NCBI GenBank assembly: GCA_945861575.1
Contig: CAMAVD010000013.1
Coordinates: 1 to 43,933 of the forward strand
DNA: 43,933 bases
Direction: 5' to 3'
From: Akkermansia muciniphila
GTDB lineage: Bacteria; Verrucomicrobiota; Verrucomicrobiia; Limisphaerales; UBA11320
The notes beneath the pieces are model-generated. The model ran no database searches. It saw only the letters and a list, made by a program, of their open reading frames with translations, and had not been told where the DNA came from. How positions within the stretch are numbered: the first letter of the stretch is position 1; every line of letters starts with the position of its first letter. The translations under genes and the position numbers were made by a program. Below are positions 24,414 through 33,042 of this stretch, piece after piece.

Positions 24414-24929
24414 TCATGGTTGAAGCTTCGCGCCCTGAATCGTCCTCACATCAACGAACCCGCTCAAATCTAAACGCTGGAACTCGTCAACCGAGATCAA
24501 ACCTGTCGAGCCGTCTGCATACCCAATCGCGTGGGTGAGCGGCGCCTTGCCAAACATTCGTCTGGGCACGTTGTTAAAAGGTCTATCACACGCCGCAATG
24601 ACCACACTGCCGGTCGCCCCGCCAATGCCTACCCTCGTAGGTGAAATGAGAACTTTCGCTTGGCCAAGCCAGCTCAAGCCTGACACATGTTTGAAATACT
24701 CCCGCTCGCTACGACGAAGCTCAGTGATCGACACCGCCTGGTCCCCGCGCTCCGCTCCGATAAGCTGGAAACAATGGGAAATGGTTTTGCATGCAGCCAG
24801 CGCCGCTGAATTCCCTCCGCAATTCGACGGCGGGGCCAGCGCAGGAAACAGAAGTGCGCCGACGAGAGTGAGCGCGGCGCTGATGCTGCCGATTGCGACC
24901 CACCTTTGCTGCGAACGCGTCACGCTCAT
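24414..24929 (-). CDS. Single-pass membrane protein of unknown function
   Basis: 171 residues. I do not recognise the family with confidence. A hydrophobic helix (about 10-32, VAIGSISAALTLVGALLFPALA) near the N-terminus would anchor a soluble domain outside the cytoplasm. That domain starts with a Cys-containing segment (SNCGGNSAALAACKTISHC) and ends with a Gly/Asp-rich beta segment (APLTHAIGYADGSTGLIS). The layout recalls pseudopilin-like proteins, in which a TM helix precedes a domain with a final HxxGYxDGS-type strand, but there is no clear prepilin cleavage site. The ATG at 24929 is chosen over a TTG at 24938. The gene lies about 96 bases upstream of the PVC cytochrome on the same strand. 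Confidence 0.6.
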   Translation of the reverse strand: MSVTRSQQRWVAIGSISAALTLVGALLFPALAPPSNCGGNSAALAACKTISHCFQLIGAERGDQAVSITELRRSEREYFKHVSGLSWLGQAKVLISPTRVGIGGATGSVVIAACDRPFNNVPRRMFGKAPLTHAIGYADGSTGLISVDEFQRLDLSGFVDVRTIQGAKLQP

Positions 24930-25321
24930 CGGATCCAACAGTCTTGGTAAGCTGCGGTCATCACGCAGTCTATCACACGAATGACCTCAGTTGCTGACCT
25001 CATTGGTCCACTTTACTCTCGGCTCCTATTACTGGCAACTCATGTTCTTCGCATGGGGGATGCTAATCCCAACATCGTTTCTGGACCTGTAACCCCACGT
25101 TCCGCTCGGGTCCTAGCACAGCGGATCCCAAGCCAAAACGGAGGCTGCAGGATCAATGCTGCGAGGTCTTTCGCTTCTACGACGTCAGGATGTCTGAGCC
25201 TAGTAAACAACAGCTTAGAAAAGTGCTCCTTAGTAGGGTCTAGAGCCCGCCAAGCCCTTTCCTGGATCAAGGGCTTGATTCGATTCGATGGATCTGGCTT
25301 ATAGGCGGCAGTAAACACTCT
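24930..25321. other. Divergent gap of about 390 bases, no gene supported
   Basis: The minus strand has one frame open from 25321 to about 25040 that continues from inside the BatE-like gene, but no domain or start supports it. No repeat or hairpin stands out. Promoters for the two divergent neighbours must lie here. Confidence 0.35.
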
Positions 25322-26113
25322 GTGATACGCCACCTTTCGATTCAATTGATCCTCCTGAGCTTCTGGCTCTTCGGCGTGCTTGCCTCGTCCGCAACCGCGG
25401 CGGTGGGTGCGGTGTCTGCCGCGGACGCCTTTGATGAGGCTAATAGACTTTTCGAGCAGGGACGCTTCGGGGCAGCAGCCGATGCCTATGAAACCGTTTT
25501 CAAGGGAGGGCAGACGACGGTTGCCGTGCTGTTCAATCTGGGGAATGCCCGTCTCCGGAATGGCGAAGTTGGTCGGGCGATCGCCGCCTACTTGCAGGCG
25601 CAGCGACTTTCCCCGCGCGACGCCGGTGTCCTGTCGAATCTTCAAATCGCACGGCAAGCTGTGAAGGCCTCCGAGGGGAGGGCCTTTTCTCTGCGGCAAA
25701 GGCTGTTGGGCTTCCTGACGGCTGGGGAATGGTCTGCGGCAGCCGCTGCGGCGGCTTGGCTTTTCTTCATAGCTCTCAGTCTTGGGGAGTGGCGTCCGTC
25801 GCTTCGAGCGTCGCTTCGTCTGCCGTCAAAGATCTTTGGTGCTTGCCTGGTTGTTTTTCTGGGCGCCTGGATGCTCGTGGCGTCCGACGCATCAAAGTCG
25901 CATGGGGTGGTGGTGCAGAAGGATGCGCCGGTGCGCTTCACGCCGCTGGAGGAATCTCCGGTTTCCTTTAACGCGCCAGACGGCTTTGAGCTGGAAGTTT
26001 TGGGGCGCAAGGGTGGAAGCGGGTCGGGGGACGAGTGGGTGGAGGTGAAGGATGCTTCGGGTCGCATCGGGTGGATCCGCAGTCGTGCGGTGGCTAGGGT
26101 TGGCTTTTTCTGA
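25322..26113 (+). CDS. BatE-like TPR/SH3 membrane protein
   Basis: 263 residues starting at GTG. An N-terminal signal sequence (about 5-27) is followed by TPR repeats (about 33-110: ADAFDEANRLFEQGRFGAAA, then VLFNLGNARLRNGEVGRAIA). Two hydrophobic segments follow at about 138-158 and 170-190. The rest is an SH3b-like domain (VVVQKDAPVRFTPLEES onward, ending GRIGWIRSRAVARV). This is the architecture of BatE in Bat operons, thought to act with MoxR and VWA proteins in envelope stress. No batA, batB, batC, batD or moxR gene is in the window, so it is an orphan. It is followed after six bases by tlyA. Confidence 0.75.
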   Translation: MIRHLSIQLILLSFWLFGVLASSATAAVGAVSAADAFDEANRLFEQGRFGAAADAYETVFKGGQTTVAVLFNLGNARLRNGEVGRAIAAYLQAQRLSPRDAGVLSNLQIARQAVKASEGRAFSLRQRLLGFLTAGEWSAAAAAAAWLFFIALSLGEWRPSLRASLRLPSKIFGACLVVFLGAWMLVASDASKSHGVVVQKDAPVRFTPLEESPVSFNAPDGFELEVLGRKGGSGSGDEWVEVKDASGRIGWIRSRAVARVGFF

Positions 26114-26119
26114 GCCTGC

Positions 26120-26863
26120 ATGAAACGGCTCGACCAAGCTCTGGTGGACCTGGGGTTCTGCGATAGTCGTGAGAAGGCCAAGCGTGCGGTTATCGCTGGC
26201 GAGGTGCGGCTCAACGATCAGGTGGCGCGTAAACCGAGCGACCCGGTGCGCGATAAGGACGTGGTGACCTTGGCTGCGAAGGAACGCTTTGTTAGCCGCG
26301 GCGGACATAAGCTCGAGCATGCCTTGGTTCATTTTCACCTGGATCCAACCGGTGGGGTTGCATTGGATGTGGGGGCGTCGACGGGTGGGTTCACGGACTG
26401 CCTGCTTCAGCACGGTGCCGCGACCGTGTACTCTGTTGACGTGGGGCAGGGGCAACTTGCCTGGAAACTGCGTCAGGATCCGAGAGTGGTGGTCATGGAG
26501 CGCACCAATGCGCGTCATCTGACGCCTAAATCCTTCCCGGCCGGGGTGGCGCCTTTTGGCTGGATCGTGGTCGATTGTTCCTTTATCTCTCTTAAGCAGA
26601 TTCTTCGCCCCTTAACTTCCTTGCTTGACCCGAAGGGGCATATCGTGGCGTTGATCAAGCCCCAATTCGAAGCCGGGAAGGCCGAGGCTGATCGAGGCCA
26701 GGGGGTGATCACCGATCCCGCCATCCACCAGCGGGTTCTTCAGGAGCTTGAGGCTTTTGTGCGCGGGGATCTGGGATGGGCTTGGCAGGCTGTGGTGGAG
26801 TCGCCCTTGTTGGGGCCTGCGGGAAACAAAGAGTTTTTGGTGCTGATTGAAAAAAACGCTTAA
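26120..26863 (+). CDS. tlyA: TlyA-family rRNA 2'-O-methyltransferase
   Basis: 247 residues. Residues 1-58 are an S4 RNA-binding domain (MKRLDQALVDLGFCDSREKA). SRGGHKLEHAL follows, then a Rossmann methyltransferase domain with the SAM motif DVGASTGGFTDCLL (83-96). Later motifs are VDVGQGQLAWKL, VVDCSFISLK and LIKPQFEAG. TlyA proteins methylate cytidine 2'-OH groups in 16S and 23S rRNA, and some were first called hemolysins. The gene overlaps nadK by 17 bases and follows the BatE-like gene closely, so the three are probably co-transcribed. The tlyA-nadK pairing is common in bacteria. Confidence 0.93.
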   Translation: MKRLDQALVDLGFCDSREKAKRAVIAGEVRLNDQVARKPSDPVRDKDVVTLAAKERFVSRGGHKLEHALVHFHLDPTGGVALDVGASTGGFTDCLLQHGAATVYSVDVGQGQLAWKLRQDPRVVVMERTNARHLTPKSFPAGVAPFGWIVVDCSFISLKQILRPLTSLLDPKGHIVALIKPQFEAGKAEADRGQGVITDPAIHQRVLQELEAFVRGDLGWAWQAVVESPLLGPAGNKEFLVLIEKNA

Positions 26864-27737
26864 AACGATTCGGACTGTCGGGCTCGCTGCCAACTCGCGG
26901 AAGACCGTGAGCCGTGAGCTGATCCAGCGCGCTGCCCGGCTGATCCGACGAAGCGGACGTCAGGTTTGCTGCGATGTGGCCACGTCGGAACAGGCCGGCC
27001 TGTCGGTGACCCAATATAGCGACACGCGTGAGCTCGCGCGGCACTCGGACCTGCTGCTGGTTTTTGGTGGGGACGGCACCATGCTCCGTGTCGCCCGTGA
27101 AACGGCGGGCGTTGGCACCCCGATTCTGGGTGTGAAGGTGGGGGGCTTGGGCTTTCTGACCGCCGTGCAGAGCCCAGACCTTCCAAAGTCTTTGGCTAAG
27201 ATCTGGACCGGTCAGTTTTCCATCGACACCCGCTCCTTGATCGAAGCGCGGATCTGTAATCGTGGCGATCGACTTCCCCAGTTAGCGCTCAACGACTTCG
27301 TCATTGGGCGCGGCGATATCTTTCGTTTGATCGAACTTTCGGTGTCGGTCGATGAGGAGCTCCTCACGCACTATCGTTGTGACGGATTCATCATCTCTTC
27401 CCCCACCGGTTCCACCGCCTATTCCTTGGCGGCAGGCGGGGCGATCGTCAGTCCGAAGGCCGATGTGCTCACCCTCACCCCCATCTGTCCTCACACCCTC
27501 ACGAATCGGTCGGTCATTGTGAACTCACATTCTAGCGTGGTGGTGAAAGTGCTGAGCCAGACGGTCCAAACCATACTAACGGCGGACGGGCAAGTGCAGA
27601 CGCCTCTTGAGGCGGGTGATGAGGTCCATCTCAGTCAGAGTCGACACTCCATCCGGCTCCTCAGGCTGGAGGGGAGCGCGTTTTTTGCGACCTTGCGACA
27701 AAAGCTTAACTGGAGTGGTGGTAGTTTGCCCACCTGA
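26847..27737 (+). CDS. nadK: NAD kinase
   Basis: 296 residues. It phosphorylates NAD to NADP with ATP or polyphosphate. The signature GGDGT is at 74-78 (LVFGGDGTML), the NAD-binding LNDFVIGRGDIFRL follows, and the conserved Gly-rich segment is SSPTGSTAYSLAAGG. The likely start is TTG at 26847, inside the last codons of tlyA, giving a 17-base overlap. No ATG lies near enough upstream of the conserved part, so the TTG is credible but not proven. Last gene of the batE-tlyA-nadK group. A LacI regulator begins 29 bases later on the same strand. Confidence 0.94.
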   Translation: MKKTLKTIRTVGLAANSRKTVSRELIQRAARLIRRSGRQVCCDVATSEQAGLSVTQYSDTRELARHSDLLLVFGGDGTMLRVARETAGVGTPILGVKVGGLGFLTAVQSPDLPKSLAKIWTGQFSIDTRSLIEARICNRGDRLPQLALNDFVIGRGDIFRLIELSVSVDEELLTHYRCDGFIISSPTGSTAYSLAAGGAIVSPKADVLTLTPICPHTLTNRSVIVNSHSSVVVKVLSQTVQTILTADGQVQTPLEAGDEVHLSQSRHSIRLLRLEGSAFFATLRQKLNWSGGSLPT

Positions 27738-27766
27738 GCTTGTGGAGTGATTCGAAGCGAAATGAT

Positions 27767-28786
27767 ATGTTACGTCTGAAGGACATAGCTGAGCGAGCAG
27801 GGGTGTCGATTATGACAGTGTCCAAGGCGCTGCGCGACGCCCCGGATATCTCCAAGTCGACCAAGCACCGCTTGCAGAAACTTGCTGAGGAGCTGGGATA
27901 TGTTCCCAACTCGGCCGCCCAGGGGTTGCGTAATCAGAGGACTCGCCTGCTTGGAGTGATCATCCCCTCGGCCACCGACCCGGTCTTTGCTCGGGTAACC
28001 TTGGCGCTTGAGGATCAGGCCCACGAGAGGGGTTACGATATTCTCTTTGCGCACTCGTTGAACCAGGTAGATCGCGAGGAACGCTGTATTCGGCGGATGC
28101 TCGCACGGAGGGTGGACGGGCTCTTCATCTCCCCGGTTTACCGAATGGCGCAGGAGTCGGCCGTTTATGCGGAGTTGTGGCAGAGGCAAGTGCCCACGGT
28201 TTTGCTGGGCCATCGTGCCGCGTTTTGTCCGAACTTTGCGTCGGTGGAGACGGAGGACATCCTGGGGAGCTACTTGGTGACACGGCATCTGCTCCAGCAG
28301 GGTCATCGGCGGATCGCCTACTTTGCGGGGCATCCCGCGTCTCCAGCGAGTCAGGAGCGCTTGGAAGGGTATCGTCGCGCGATCCGCGAGGGCGGGCGTG
28401 AGGCGGAGGATAGCCTCCTGTTTCAGGCGGGGAGCACCATCGAGGAAGGAGAGAAAGCGGCGTCACAGCTGGCTTCGGAGAAATGCGGTGCGACGGCGAT
28501 CCAGGCGGTGAACGATCTGGTCGCCATCGGCGCTGCCACGTTTCTGCTGGGGCAGGGCTTAAAAATTCCTGAGGACATCTCGGTAGCAGGATTTGGTAAC
28601 ATATTGATCAGTGAGCACTTCCGCGTTCCCCTCACGACGATTCGGCAACCGAAGCACCGCCTGGGGTTGGCGGCGATGGAGATCATGTTACGTCTATTGG
28701 AAGGTGAAATGCCCCCCGTGCGACGTCTGGTGGGAGAGTTGGTCGTTCGTGAGAGCACCGGTCCAGTGCCCAAAGCGTTGATGTGA
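27767..28786 (+). CDS. LacI-family transcriptional regulator
   Basis: 339 residues from the ATG at 27767. The N-terminal helix-turn-helix is RLKDIAERAGVSIMTVSKAL (3-22) and the hinge helix lies in VPNSAAQGLR. The rest is a periplasmic-binding-protein-like sensor domain (LLGVIIPSATDPVFARVTLA, and later DISVAGFGN with PLTTIRQP). LacI proteins usually bind a sugar and repress catabolic genes. No sugar-use operon is adjacent, so the targets are unknown. The downstream olsB-plsC pair follows after about 40 bases and could be under its control, but that is inference. Nine extra residues would be added by a start at 27740. Confidence 0.92.
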   Translation: MLRLKDIAERAGVSIMTVSKALRDAPDISKSTKHRLQKLAEELGYVPNSAAQGLRNQRTRLLGVIIPSATDPVFARVTLALEDQAHERGYDILFAHSLNQVDREERCIRRMLARRVDGLFISPVYRMAQESAVYAELWQRQVPTVLLGHRAAFCPNFASVETEDILGSYLVTRHLLQQGHRRIAYFAGHPASPASQERLEGYRRAIREGGREAEDSLLFQAGSTIEEGEKAASQLASEKCGATAIQAVNDLVAIGAATFLLGQGLKIPEDISVAGFGNILISEHFRVPLTTIRQPKHRLGLAAMEIMLRLLEGEMPPVRRLVGELVVRESTGPVPKALM

Positions 28787-28828
28787 TCCGCTAAACGCCT
28801 ATTGACTAAACACAGCTCGCCGCCAAGG

Positions 28829-29659
28829 ATGATTACCGGTACCGGGCTCGGTGAGTTCGTCATACCCTTACACTTGAAAACCGAAGACTCAAGCAGCGCC
28901 TCCGTGTCCATGGGAGATAGGATTCTCTCCCGGAGTGACCTTCGCTCGCACTACCTGCTCCGGCTGGCGACCAACGAGAAGGATCTGCATGCCGCGCAAG
29001 CCTTGCGCTTTGTGGTGTTCAACCTGGAGCTTCACGAAGGACTGGACAGTTCCTACGCTACCTGCCGGGACGAAGACCCCTTTGACGCCGTCTGTGATCA
29101 TCTGTTGGTCGAAGACACGCGGACGCAGGAGGTGGTGGGAACCTACCGACTTCAGACCGGTCTTTCCGCGGCGTCCCATCTGGGCTACTACAGCGAGCAG
29201 GAGTTTGACTTCAGCCCTTTCGAGAGCCATCGCGATCGGATCATTGAACTGGGGCGTGCCTGCGTTCATGCCGAGCATCGCAATTTGGCGGTCTTGGGCC
29301 TGCTGTGGAAGGGGATCGCAGCCTACGCCCGCGAGCACAAAGGGCGTTACATGATTGGTTGCAGTTCGCTTACCTCCCAAGACCCAGCTCTCGGAGCAAC
29401 GATGTACCTCGATCTGGAGAGAAGCCATTTGGCTCCGCCCGCCTGGAGGACCCTCCCCCAGCCTTCCTATCGCTGCTCATTGGATCAGATAAATGAGCGC
29501 TCTCCCAAGGTGCCGAAGCTGCTTCTGGCTTATCTTTCGCTGGGGGCCAAGATCTGCAGTCCCCCTGCGATTGATCGTGATTTCAAGACGATTGATTTTC
29601 TCACTCTGATGGACCTGGAGGATCTTCCCCAGAACACGGTCCTCAAGTATCTCAGCTGA
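28829..29659 (+). CDS. olsB: Ornithine-lipid N-acyltransferase (OlsB-like, GNAT fold)
   Basis: 276 residues from the ATG at 28829; TTG at 28802 and ATG at 28910 are alternatives. The core starts about residue 40 with LLRLATNEKDLHAAQALRFV and continues with DPFDAVCDHLLVEDTRTQEV and VGTYRLQT, the pattern of OlsB/hemolysin-like acyl-ACP N-acyltransferases. Later IELGRACVHAEHRNLAVLGL matches the acyl-binding region of the family. OlsB attaches a 3-hydroxy fatty acid to ornithine, the first step of ornithine-lipid synthesis. The next gene, 56 bases on, is a PlsC-type O-acyltransferase that could do the second step (OlsA). The pair supports an ornithine- or other aminolipid pathway. The amino acid substrate is not proven. 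Confidence 0.8.
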   Translation: MITGTGLGEFVIPLHLKTEDSSSASVSMGDRILSRSDLRSHYLLRLATNEKDLHAAQALRFVVFNLELHEGLDSSYATCRDEDPFDAVCDHLLVEDTRTQEVVGTYRLQTGLSAASHLGYYSEQEFDFSPFESHRDRIIELGRACVHAEHRNLAVLGLLWKGIAAYAREHKGRYMIGCSSLTSQDPALGATMYLDLERSHLAPPAWRTLPQPSYRCSLDQINERSPKVPKLLLAYLSLGAKICSPPAIDRDFKTIDFLTLMDLEDLPQNTVLKYLS

Positions 29660-29715
29660 TTCATCCTGGCCATGCGGGTCGCCTCTGCGTCCCGCCGCTT
29701 CCCACCTACAGAAAC

Positions 29716-30513
29716 ATGGGCTTCCTGAGGTCTTTTATCCGGCTGATGGCCTTTCTTGTATTCTCGGCCTGCTGCTGTCTGCATTTTCTCTTCACGATGT
29801 GGATGACCGGCCGGTCTCGTGATACACGGAAGCGTGCGGTGTGGTGCCAATTCTGGGCATCGACCCTGCTGAAGCTGCTCGGGGTGAGGGTCACGGTGCA
29901 TGGCTCCTTTCCCACCCAGGGCTTGATGGTCAGCAATCACCTGAGCTATCTTGATATCATCGTCTACGCCTCGTGCCAGCCCTTCATCTTCGTGTCTAAG
30001 AGCGAGGTTAAGCGCTGGCCGATCATTGGGATTATGACACAGTGCGCAGGAACGCTCTTCATCAATCGTGCGGAGCGGGGGGATGTGAAGCGGATGGCCG
30101 AGGCCTTTGCGCCGGTGATCGAGCGAGGTAATGTCATCACCCTTTTCCCCGAGGGCACGAGCACGGGCGGGGATCGGGTGCTGCCCTTCTTTTCCTCCCT
30201 CTTCGAGCCGGCGGCTGTCCATGGATGGTCGGTGTCTCCTTCCTGGATAGGGTATGTGGTGCCGGGTGGGGATGCTTCCGAGGAGGTGGCTTATTGGAAG
30301 GACATGACCTTCTTCCCGCATCTGCTGCATCTGTTCGGTTTGAAAGAAATTCGAGCCATCGTGCGTCCGGGGTTTGCTGCGCCACCGGGATTGAACCGCA
30401 AGCAGATGGCCAAGCGGATGCACGAGCAAGTCTGCCAGTTGGCCTACGACGAGGGACGTTCCCTGGTGGTTCCGCCGCCGGGCCTCTCGACTGCGTCGAT
30501 AACGCGTTCCTGA
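29716..30513 (+). CDS. Lysophospholipid/lyso-ornithine-lipid O-acyltransferase (PlsC/OlsA-like)
   Basis: 265 residues. One N-terminal hydrophobic helix (about 8-30) anchors it to the inner membrane. The catalytic NHxxxxD motif is NHLSYLD (74-80). The second acyltransferase motif is FINRAERGD and the third is FPEGTSTGG (144-152). PlsC proteins acylate lysophosphatidate, and OlsA does the same with lyso-ornithine lipid. Because it follows an OlsB-like gene, the OlsA role is favoured, but PlsC itself cannot be excluded. The C-terminus is about 20 residues past the last clear motif and has no obvious domain. A YkgJ-family remnant begins just beyond its stop on the opposite strand. Confidence 0.85.
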   Translation: MGFLRSFIRLMAFLVFSACCCLHFLFTMWMTGRSRDTRKRAVWCQFWASTLLKLLGVRVTVHGSFPTQGLMVSNHLSYLDIIVYASCQPFIFVSKSEVKRWPIIGIMTQCAGTLFINRAERGDVKRMAEAFAPVIERGNVITLFPEGTSTGGDRVLPFFSSLFEPAAVHGWSVSPSWIGYVVPGGDASEEVAYWKDMTFFPHLLHLFGLKEIRAIVRPGFAAPPGLNRKQMAKRMHEQVCQLAYDEGRSLVVPPPGLSTASITRS

Positions 30514-30514
30514 G

Positions 30515-30655
30515 ATACAGTGTGCCGTTGGATGAACTCCTGATCGGTCAGCCCCAAATGGTCTGCGATCCGGAGGATCTCCGGTTCCGTTAGTCGGACT
30601 TGCCCTGGCCAGCGGCAGCAGGCTGTAGAGCGTTTGCAGTCGAAAAAACGGGCGT
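30515..30655 (-). pseudogene. Remnant of a YkgJ-family Cys-cluster protein
   Basis: The minus strand encodes ARFFDCKRSTACCRWPGQV and then RLTEPEILRIADHLGLTDQE and FIQRHT. This matches the N-terminal part of YkgJ/CxxCxxxxC zinc- or iron-binding proteins, whose usual start is FxCxxCGxCCRWPGxVRLT. The reading frame begins right after the TAA of the acyltransferase gene, in the same frame and with no start codon. The homology stops near the plsC 3' end, and the downstream cysteines are missing. A first-cluster cysteine is also replaced (RSTACC). It is a short decayed fragment. Confidence 0.65.
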
Positions 30656-30665
30656 GATCGGCAGA

Positions 30666-31904
30666 TTACAGGCGGAGGAAGATTTTGCGCTGGTAGAGAA
30701 AACGAACCAGAGCCAAGCCGATGCCCACCGTGACGAGAGCGGCCAGGAGGTCGCCAACCCCCGAATGGACCTTCTCGTTTAGGAAGTTCATTACATCGCC
30801 CCCGGTGAATCGCAGGGAGACTTCTCGGAAGTGGATGAGGTTGTTGGCAAGATAGATTGTGATGGCATTGGATCCAACCCAGACAAAGGGCTGGGCCCAT
30901 CGTTGGTAGCCCCAGACCTCGATGATCTGATAGAAGGCACCTAGAAGCAGGGCACTATAGCCGCCGGCAACCAGAACAAAGGACGAGCTCCAAATCTTTT
31001 TGACTATGGGGAAGTAGGCACCCCAGAGGAACCCCCAGGCCAGAGCGCCCACTCCGGCCATCAGGAGATACTGCACTTTCTTTTGATCCGAGATGGACTG
31101 GTTCTGGATCAGGAGTCCGGCGAAGACGCCTAGCAGGCAGGTGGCGATCGCCGGGAGCGTGCTCAGGAAACCCTCAGGATCCCAGGTGCCATTCCATTTC
31201 TTTCCAGGGAGATACTTCTGGTCCAGGTAGTGGGTGAGATTGAGCCCGGGCTGGTAAACTCCTTTGATGGTATGCTGAGTTCCCCAGTTTAACTCCGTGA
31301 CCGACTTGGCTGTGATCTGCTCGCTGAGGAGAACCCCCTTTGGATCCCGCGTTCGCAGGTCAGGGAAGGGGACCGCGGCCAGCAATGCCCAATAGCCTCC
31401 GAGCAGGACGGTGACAAGTGCCACCAATCCTCGGGTTTTGAGGTGTAGAAAGGCCAGAGAGGTAAAGAGATAGCAGAGGGCTATTCGGTTCAGCACGCCC
31501 ATGAGGCGTATGTCCGGCCACTCTTTGGAAACGCCTCCCGAGTAAACCAGGGCCACAGCATACATGAGAAGGAAACGGCGGCCAATGCGCTTATACGCGG
31601 TCGTCTTGCCCTCGCCGCCTGCCAGGGTCTTGGTGAGGGAGAAGACGATGGAGACGCCGACCAGGAAGACGAAGAGGGGAAAGATCAGATCTTCGAATGC
31701 GAATCCCTCCCACTCCTTGTGTGACAGTTGCTGCGCCAAAAAGTGCAGCAAGCCGGAGCCTTGTTTGCCCGCCATTTTATCCAAAGCCCCGACCAGTCCG
31801 CCGGCTCCAACGATCCACAGCATGTCAAAGCCGCGGAGGGCATCGACGGATACAAAGCGTCTGGGTGGGGCGAGCCGGGCGGGAGGACTTGGTTCGGTTT
31901 GCAT
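30666..31904 (-). CDS. DUF5009 / HGSNAT-like membrane acyltransferase
   Basis: 412 residues with about ten hydrophobic segments. The N-terminus reads FVSVDALRGFDMLWIV (17-32), where the RGFDM segment is typical of heparan-alpha-glucosaminide N-acetyltransferase-like proteins (COG4299/DUF5009). Other family segments are FPLFVFLVGVSIVFSL and RLMGVLNRIALCYL, with a C-terminal NAITIYLANNLIHF. The human relative moves an acetyl group from cytosolic acetyl-CoA across the membrane to a glucosamine residue. Here the substrate is unknown; polysaccharide or cell-wall sugar modification is likely. The stop is 10 bases before the YkgJ remnant. Divergent from the aminotransferase gene. Confidence 0.87.
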   Translation of the reverse strand: MQTEPSPPARLAPPRRFVSVDALRGFDMLWIVGAGGLVGALDKMAGKQGSGLLHFLAQQLSHKEWEGFAFEDLIFPLFVFLVGVSIVFSLTKTLAGGEGKTTAYKRIGRRFLLMYAVALVYSGGVSKEWPDIRLMGVLNRIALCYLFTSLAFLHLKTRGLVALVTVLLGGYWALLAAVPFPDLRTRDPKGVLLSEQITAKSVTELNWGTQHTIKGVYQPGLNLTHYLDQKYLPGKKWNGTWDPEGFLSTLPAIATCLLGVFAGLLIQNQSISDQKKVQYLLMAGVGALAWGFLWGAYFPIVKKIWSSSFVLVAGGYSALLLGAFYQIIEVWGYQRWAQPFVWVGSNAITIYLANNLIHFREVSLRFTGGDVMNFLNEKVHSGVGDLLAALVTVGIGLALVRFLYQRKIFLRL

Positions 31905-32056
31905 GACAGAGTTTCTGAGAGCTACCGAAACACAGCAGGGTGTATCGAGTCGATGCGATTCTCCAGGGGAGCGAGGCCCCCTCCTCTTGTCTTGCTCCCG
32001 ACCTGCTGATCGTTAGATCTTCAGGGGCCTCCGGCCCCGCTGCTGGAATGGCAGAT

Positions 32057-32911
32057 ATGTCCAAACTTGTTTTTCTAAATGGCGCTCTGATTCCTGAGGG
32101 TCAGGCAATGATCCCAGTGCAAGACCGTGGATTTCTCTATGGCGATGGGCTGTTCGAGACCTTGCGTGTTTCCCATGGGCGAGTGTTTCGATGGGGCTCC
32201 CACTGGCAGCGCTTGAGCCGAGGCCTCGATTTGCTCCGTATCCGCCTCCCTTTCGACTCCGAGACTCTCGGTCGGCATGCCGCTGACTTGATCGCTGCGA
32301 ATAGCCTTCAGGATGGGTTGCTCAGGCTGGCGGTATCTCGGGGTATTGGACACCGTGGCTACTCGCCTCGGGGGGCGGATTCGCCCACGTTGGTGATGAC
32401 AGTGACCCCCGCTCTGGCACCGGCCCTGACGCAACCTTTAGCTTGGTGGGTAATTTTAAGCCGTCACAGGCTCCCGGGGGCCACTCCGCTGAGCGAGTGC
32501 AAGACCGCCAACAAGCTGCTGCAGGTGCTGGCCCGGATGGAGGCCGATGATGCAGGGAGGGATGAGGCTCTTCTTACGGATGCCGATGGGTTCCTGGCCG
32601 AAGGGACCAGCGGCAACCTTTTCTGGATTCGCGATGGAGCGGTGGAGCATCCGCCTGAGGAAGTGGGAGCCCTTCCCGGTGTGAGTGGCGGCGTCATTCG
32701 CGAGCTCTGTCTGGCGCGCGGGGTGCCGATACGTTCAGCTCGAATCCGTCCGGCTGATCTCGTGACGACCCAGGGAGCGTTCCTGACCATGAGCACCCTG
32801 GGCGTTGTAAGGCTGGTAGGGTTGGACGGGTTGGATTTGCCCTGCAGTCCCCTGGTCGACGTGCTTTGGCAGGACTATCAGGTTCTGGTCGACGCCGAGA
32901 CGCGAGTTTAG
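32057..32911 (+). CDS. Aminotransferase class IV (PabC/IlvE/Dat-like)
   Basis: 284 residues from the ATG at 32057; ATG at 32048 is nearly as good. A fold-type IV PLP enzyme. The N-terminal block DRGFLYGDGLFETLR (23-37) is typical, the Schiff-base lysine is K149 in SECKTANKLLQVL, and DEALLTDADGFLAEGTSGNL follows. Family members are branched-chain aminotransferase, D-amino acid aminotransferase and 4-amino-4-deoxychorismate lyase. The short length favours PabC, which makes p-aminobenzoate for folate, but this cannot be decided from sequence alone. It has no linked pabA or pabB. Divergent from the DUF5009 gene. Confidence 0.87.
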   Translation: MSKLVFLNGALIPEGQAMIPVQDRGFLYGDGLFETLRVSHGRVFRWGSHWQRLSRGLDLLRIRLPFDSETLGRHAADLIAANSLQDGLLRLAVSRGIGHRGYSPRGADSPTLVMTVTPALAPALTQPLAWWVILSRHRLPGATPLSECKTANKLLQVLARMEADDAGRDEALLTDADGFLAEGTSGNLFWIRDGAVEHPPEEVGALPGVSGGVIRELCLARGVPIRSARIRPADLVTTQGAFLTMSTLGVVRLVGLDGLDLPCSPLVDVLWQDYQVLVDAETRV

Positions 32912-33042
32912 CCCAGAACAGCGAGTTATCCGGCCCTACCGCGGTTGAGGGGCACTGCACTGGCGTCACCGGTGGCCATCACCCTCGCGCCCCGTTTTCC
33001 AACCTCACTAAAGATTCAGCCCTCCTTCTTCCGATGGAAGCA

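Noticed and set aside
25040-25699. 219-codon minus-strand frame across the BatE-like start
   Set aside because: Its first half is antisense to a recognised TPR gene; the remainder has no match I can name. Kept only as a note in the gap entry.
31126-31137. CTAGCAGGCAGG inside the DUF5009 gene, similar to the CTAG element end
   Set aside because: It is within coding sequence, lacks the second arm and diverges after eight bases.
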